Part shown: piece by piece, positions 62,264 through 64,000 of the stretch | Layout: every line of letters begins with the position of its first letter | Position numbering within the stretch: the first letter of the stretch is position 1 | Assembly: GCA_016190985.1 (NCBI GenBank) | Contig: JACPPI010000011.1 | Location: forward strand, 83,516-147,515 | Direction: 5' to 3' | DNA: 64,000 bases | DNA from: Opitutia bacterium | Lineage (GTDB): Bacteria; Verrucomicrobiota; Verrucomicrobiia; Opitutales; Opitutaceae | Notes under the pieces: generated by a model | Told to the model about the DNA's origin: nothing | What the model saw: the letters and a program-made list of their open reading frames with translations, nothing else | Databases searched by the model: none | Program-made: the position numbers and the translations under genes

Positions 62264-63856
62264 ATGCTGGCCGTCCGCGTCAGCAAGACCGGCGGGCCCA
62301 CCGACACGGCCGCGCGGCACGGGCAGTATTTCTTCGACCCGTATGGCCTCAACAACGCCGCCAACGCCGTGTTCGCCTCCCTCAACGTCTCCGACGGCAC
62401 CGCGACCACCGCGCTCCCGGCCTACCTCGAGAAAACCCCGCAGGCCCTCGCCTACGACGACGACGGCAACCTCACCTCCGACGGGCGGTGGCTCTACAGC
62501 TATGACGCCGAGAACCGCCTCACCGCCATGCAAACCGCCCCGGCTGCCTACAACCAGGGCACCCCGCGCGAACTCCTCCAGTTCGCCAACGACTACCTCG
62601 GCCGGCGCGTCAAGAAAGTGCACTCCAATTGGAACGGCAGCACCTGGGTGTTCGATTACGAGCGCCGTTTCCTCTGCCACGGCTGGAACCTCATCGCCGA
62701 GATCGACGCCGCCTCGCAGAACATCCTCAAAAACTACTTCTGGGGGCTGGACCTCTCCGGCACCCTCCAAGGCGCGGGCGGGGTGGGCGGGCTGCTCATG
62801 GCGCAGGAGGGCGGCACTACCTACTTGCCCATGTTCGACGGCAACGGCAACGTCATGGGCATGATCAAGGCCAGCACCGGCTCGGTCGACGCCGCCTACG
62901 AATACGACGCGTTTGGGAATACTTTGCGGGAATCGGGACCATACGCGGCGAGCAACCCCTTCCGCTTCGCCACCAAGTATGCCGATGTCGAGACGGGCCT
63001 CATCCAATACAACACCCGTTACTACTCGCCCAGCCTCGGCCGCTTCATCAACCGCGACACCATCGGCGAGCAAGGTGGCCTCAACCTCTACGCTTACGTG
63101 CTGAATAATCCGAGCAATCGCTGGGACCATCTCGGGATGACACCTCTCGATTCAATTGGCACCACCTATGGCCTGCCGAAGATGACTATCACAGGCGTCA
63201 ACCTCAGTTGGGTCGGCACTGGCGCGGGCATGACCGCAGGAACGACCATGAAGGGAGCTTCTTCATGGGGTGGTGGATCAGGCCATGGCTTTTCGCTTAC
63301 TGCACTGACTGGGGCTTTTAAGCGATGGAGTGATTGGGCTGCATCTCAAAATAAACCCGTGACCCAAGTCAGTGAAAATACATTCACAATGAACCCCGAC
63401 GGCGACCACGATGAACTAAAAGTAGTTGAGAGTGATGGCTCTGTTACGCAATATTCAATGGATCTCGCGACCCGCGAAGTAACCTTAACGGGTTCAGTTC
63501 AGGATGTCCCTATCAATGCCCCAAACAATACTGGAAATGTTGGCAACGCAATCGGCGCAACAGCGCGTGCTTTGTGGAAGGCAGGCAACGCGGTCTACAG
63601 AGCGGGTGCCACTACAGCGGGCGCGGTTGCCACGGCCGGCAGATACGCTGGGCCGGCTCTCGGGGAGGCAATCATCAGGAACAACGACTTGAAGTTGATG
63701 GTAGGGTTTGAAGCTGGTGAAGGAATCAACTTCGCGCAGTCCTTCACTCGGGACCTCGATTTCTTTGAGTCGTCAACTGACATGGGCCTAGGAGGAAGCG
63801 CCATTGCCTACGGAGGCATCGAATGGGAGATTAGGGCGTGTATTCAAACCCGATGA
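62264..63856 (+). pseudogene. Rhs-family protein remnant, truncated at both ends
   Basis: A 530-residue frame holding only the end of an Rhs/YD-repeat protein. YD-type repeats (Y-D-D-D-G-N-L-T, Y-D-A-E-N-R-L, Y-E-Y-D-A-F-G-N) lie in the first 230 residues, and the Rhs core end G-R-F-I-N-R-D-T-I-G ... N-L-Y-A-Y-V-L-N-N-P near 258-285. Rhs proteins are normally well over 1000 residues. Here a stop codon directly precedes the ATG and no signal or N-terminal shell is present. The variable tip after residue 285 is AT-richer, as usual for Rhs toxin tips. It is cut off near 63833, where an IS5-type end begins; the last residues are read from the IS. Probably inactive. Confidence 0.75.
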
Positions 63857-64000
63857 GTGAGCCAATCCAGAGCGGCCGCGAACTGCACGAAGGCCAAGAA
63901 GGTGGCGGCGAGCTTCTCGTAGCGGGTGGAGATGCGCCGGTATTTTTTGATGCGGCCAAAGAAATTTTCGATGTGGTGGCGATGCCGGTAATAACCGCGA
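63834..64000 (-). mobile_element. IS5-type insertion sequence, one end
   Basis: From about 63834 (GGGCGTG after TTA) the sequence changes from the Rhs tip to an insertion sequence that runs off the window. The only gene seen is the transposase end on the - strand. The exact border is inferred from where the Rhs frame loses sense; the other end and the target duplication are outside the window. Confidence 0.7.
63844..64000 (-). CDS. IS5 family transposase, C-terminal part
   Basis: On the - strand 51 codons are open from the window edge to a TGA at 63844-63846. They read H-R-H-H-I-E-N-F-F-G-R-I-K-K-Y-R-R-I, then Y-E-K-L-A-A-T-F-L-A-F, the conserved end of IS5-family DDE transposases; the I-E-N-F-F ... 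K-K-Y-R stretch holds the last catalytic Glu. The 5' part is missing. It overlaps the end of the Rhs frame by 13 bp in opposite direction. Confidence 0.87.
   Translation of the reverse strand, partial: RGYYRHRHHIENFFGRIKKYRRISTRYEKLAATFLAFVQFAAALDWLTHRV

Noticed and set aside
62052..62864. A 270-codon + frame overlapping the epimerase end and the Rhs start
   Set aside because: Its translation is Thr/Arg/Pro/Ser-rich shadow sequence, while the other frame shows clear YD repeats.

Overview
The window is about 64 kb of high-GC DNA that is almost wholly a glycan-assembly locus. Nearly every gene is on the + strand. Base composition, long antisense shadow ORFs, Rhs and IS5-type debris, palindromic repeats and large modular glycosyltransferases suggest an environmental Gram-negative bacterium. 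An Opitutaceae-like member of the Verrucomicrobiota is my best guess. It is inferred from style only, because the window holds no rRNA or marker gene. I saw no tRNA, rRNA, CRISPR array or replication origin.

Layout. 1-3670: the end of a truncated gene and two polytopic membrane proteins. 3887-7478: a methyltransferase-GT2 fusion, an FkbM methyltransferase and a GT2. 7533-8747 (- strand): a secreted protein of three tandem Asp-box repeats. 9217-10818: an AT-richer membrane protein. 10828-18252: a translationally coupled chain of seven genes (GtrB-like GT2, methyltransferase, epimerase, membrane protein, nucleotide-sugar dehydrogenase homologue, SDR, Gfo/Idh/MocA). 18311-22347: a GDP-D-glycero-D-manno-heptose set (HddA-like kinase, HddC-like nucleotidyltransferase, GmhA-like isomerase, GmhB-like phosphatase) with a transaldolase, interrupted by a four-helix-bundle (S23-type) gene. 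22416-28189: coiled-coil protein, GT4, epimerase, GT-C protein, small membrane protein. 28258-46767: five very large modular glycosyltransferases, with a single-chain restriction-modification enzyme between the second and third. 46776-61051: six large GT-C type or related membrane proteins. 61114-64000: an epimerase, an Rhs remnant and an IS5-type element that runs off the window.

Two recurring domains tie the locus together. 'Module N' is a beta-rich unit of about 90-110 residues that opens with a Gly-Trp strand and usually carries a G-x-P-R-P-D-V-like motif. I count 13 copies in seven soluble glycosyltransferases. 'Module C' is a beta-rich unit of about 130 residues with a Thr-Asp-Gly motif and an ending like D-W-x-Y-W. 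I count 8 copies at the C-termini of six membrane proteins. Neither maps with certainty to a family I can name; module C looks like an NPCBM-type jelly roll.

A working model is as follows. The heptose and nucleotide-sugar enzymes make activated sugars. The GT2, GT4 and fused GT2-GT2-GT4 proteins build a large cytoplasmic glycan. GtrB-like enzymes charge a polyprenyl carrier. The GT-C proteins then decorate the glycan on the far side of the membrane, where module C would lie. Several palindromic repeat families have entered the locus, three times inside coding sequence without breaking the frame.
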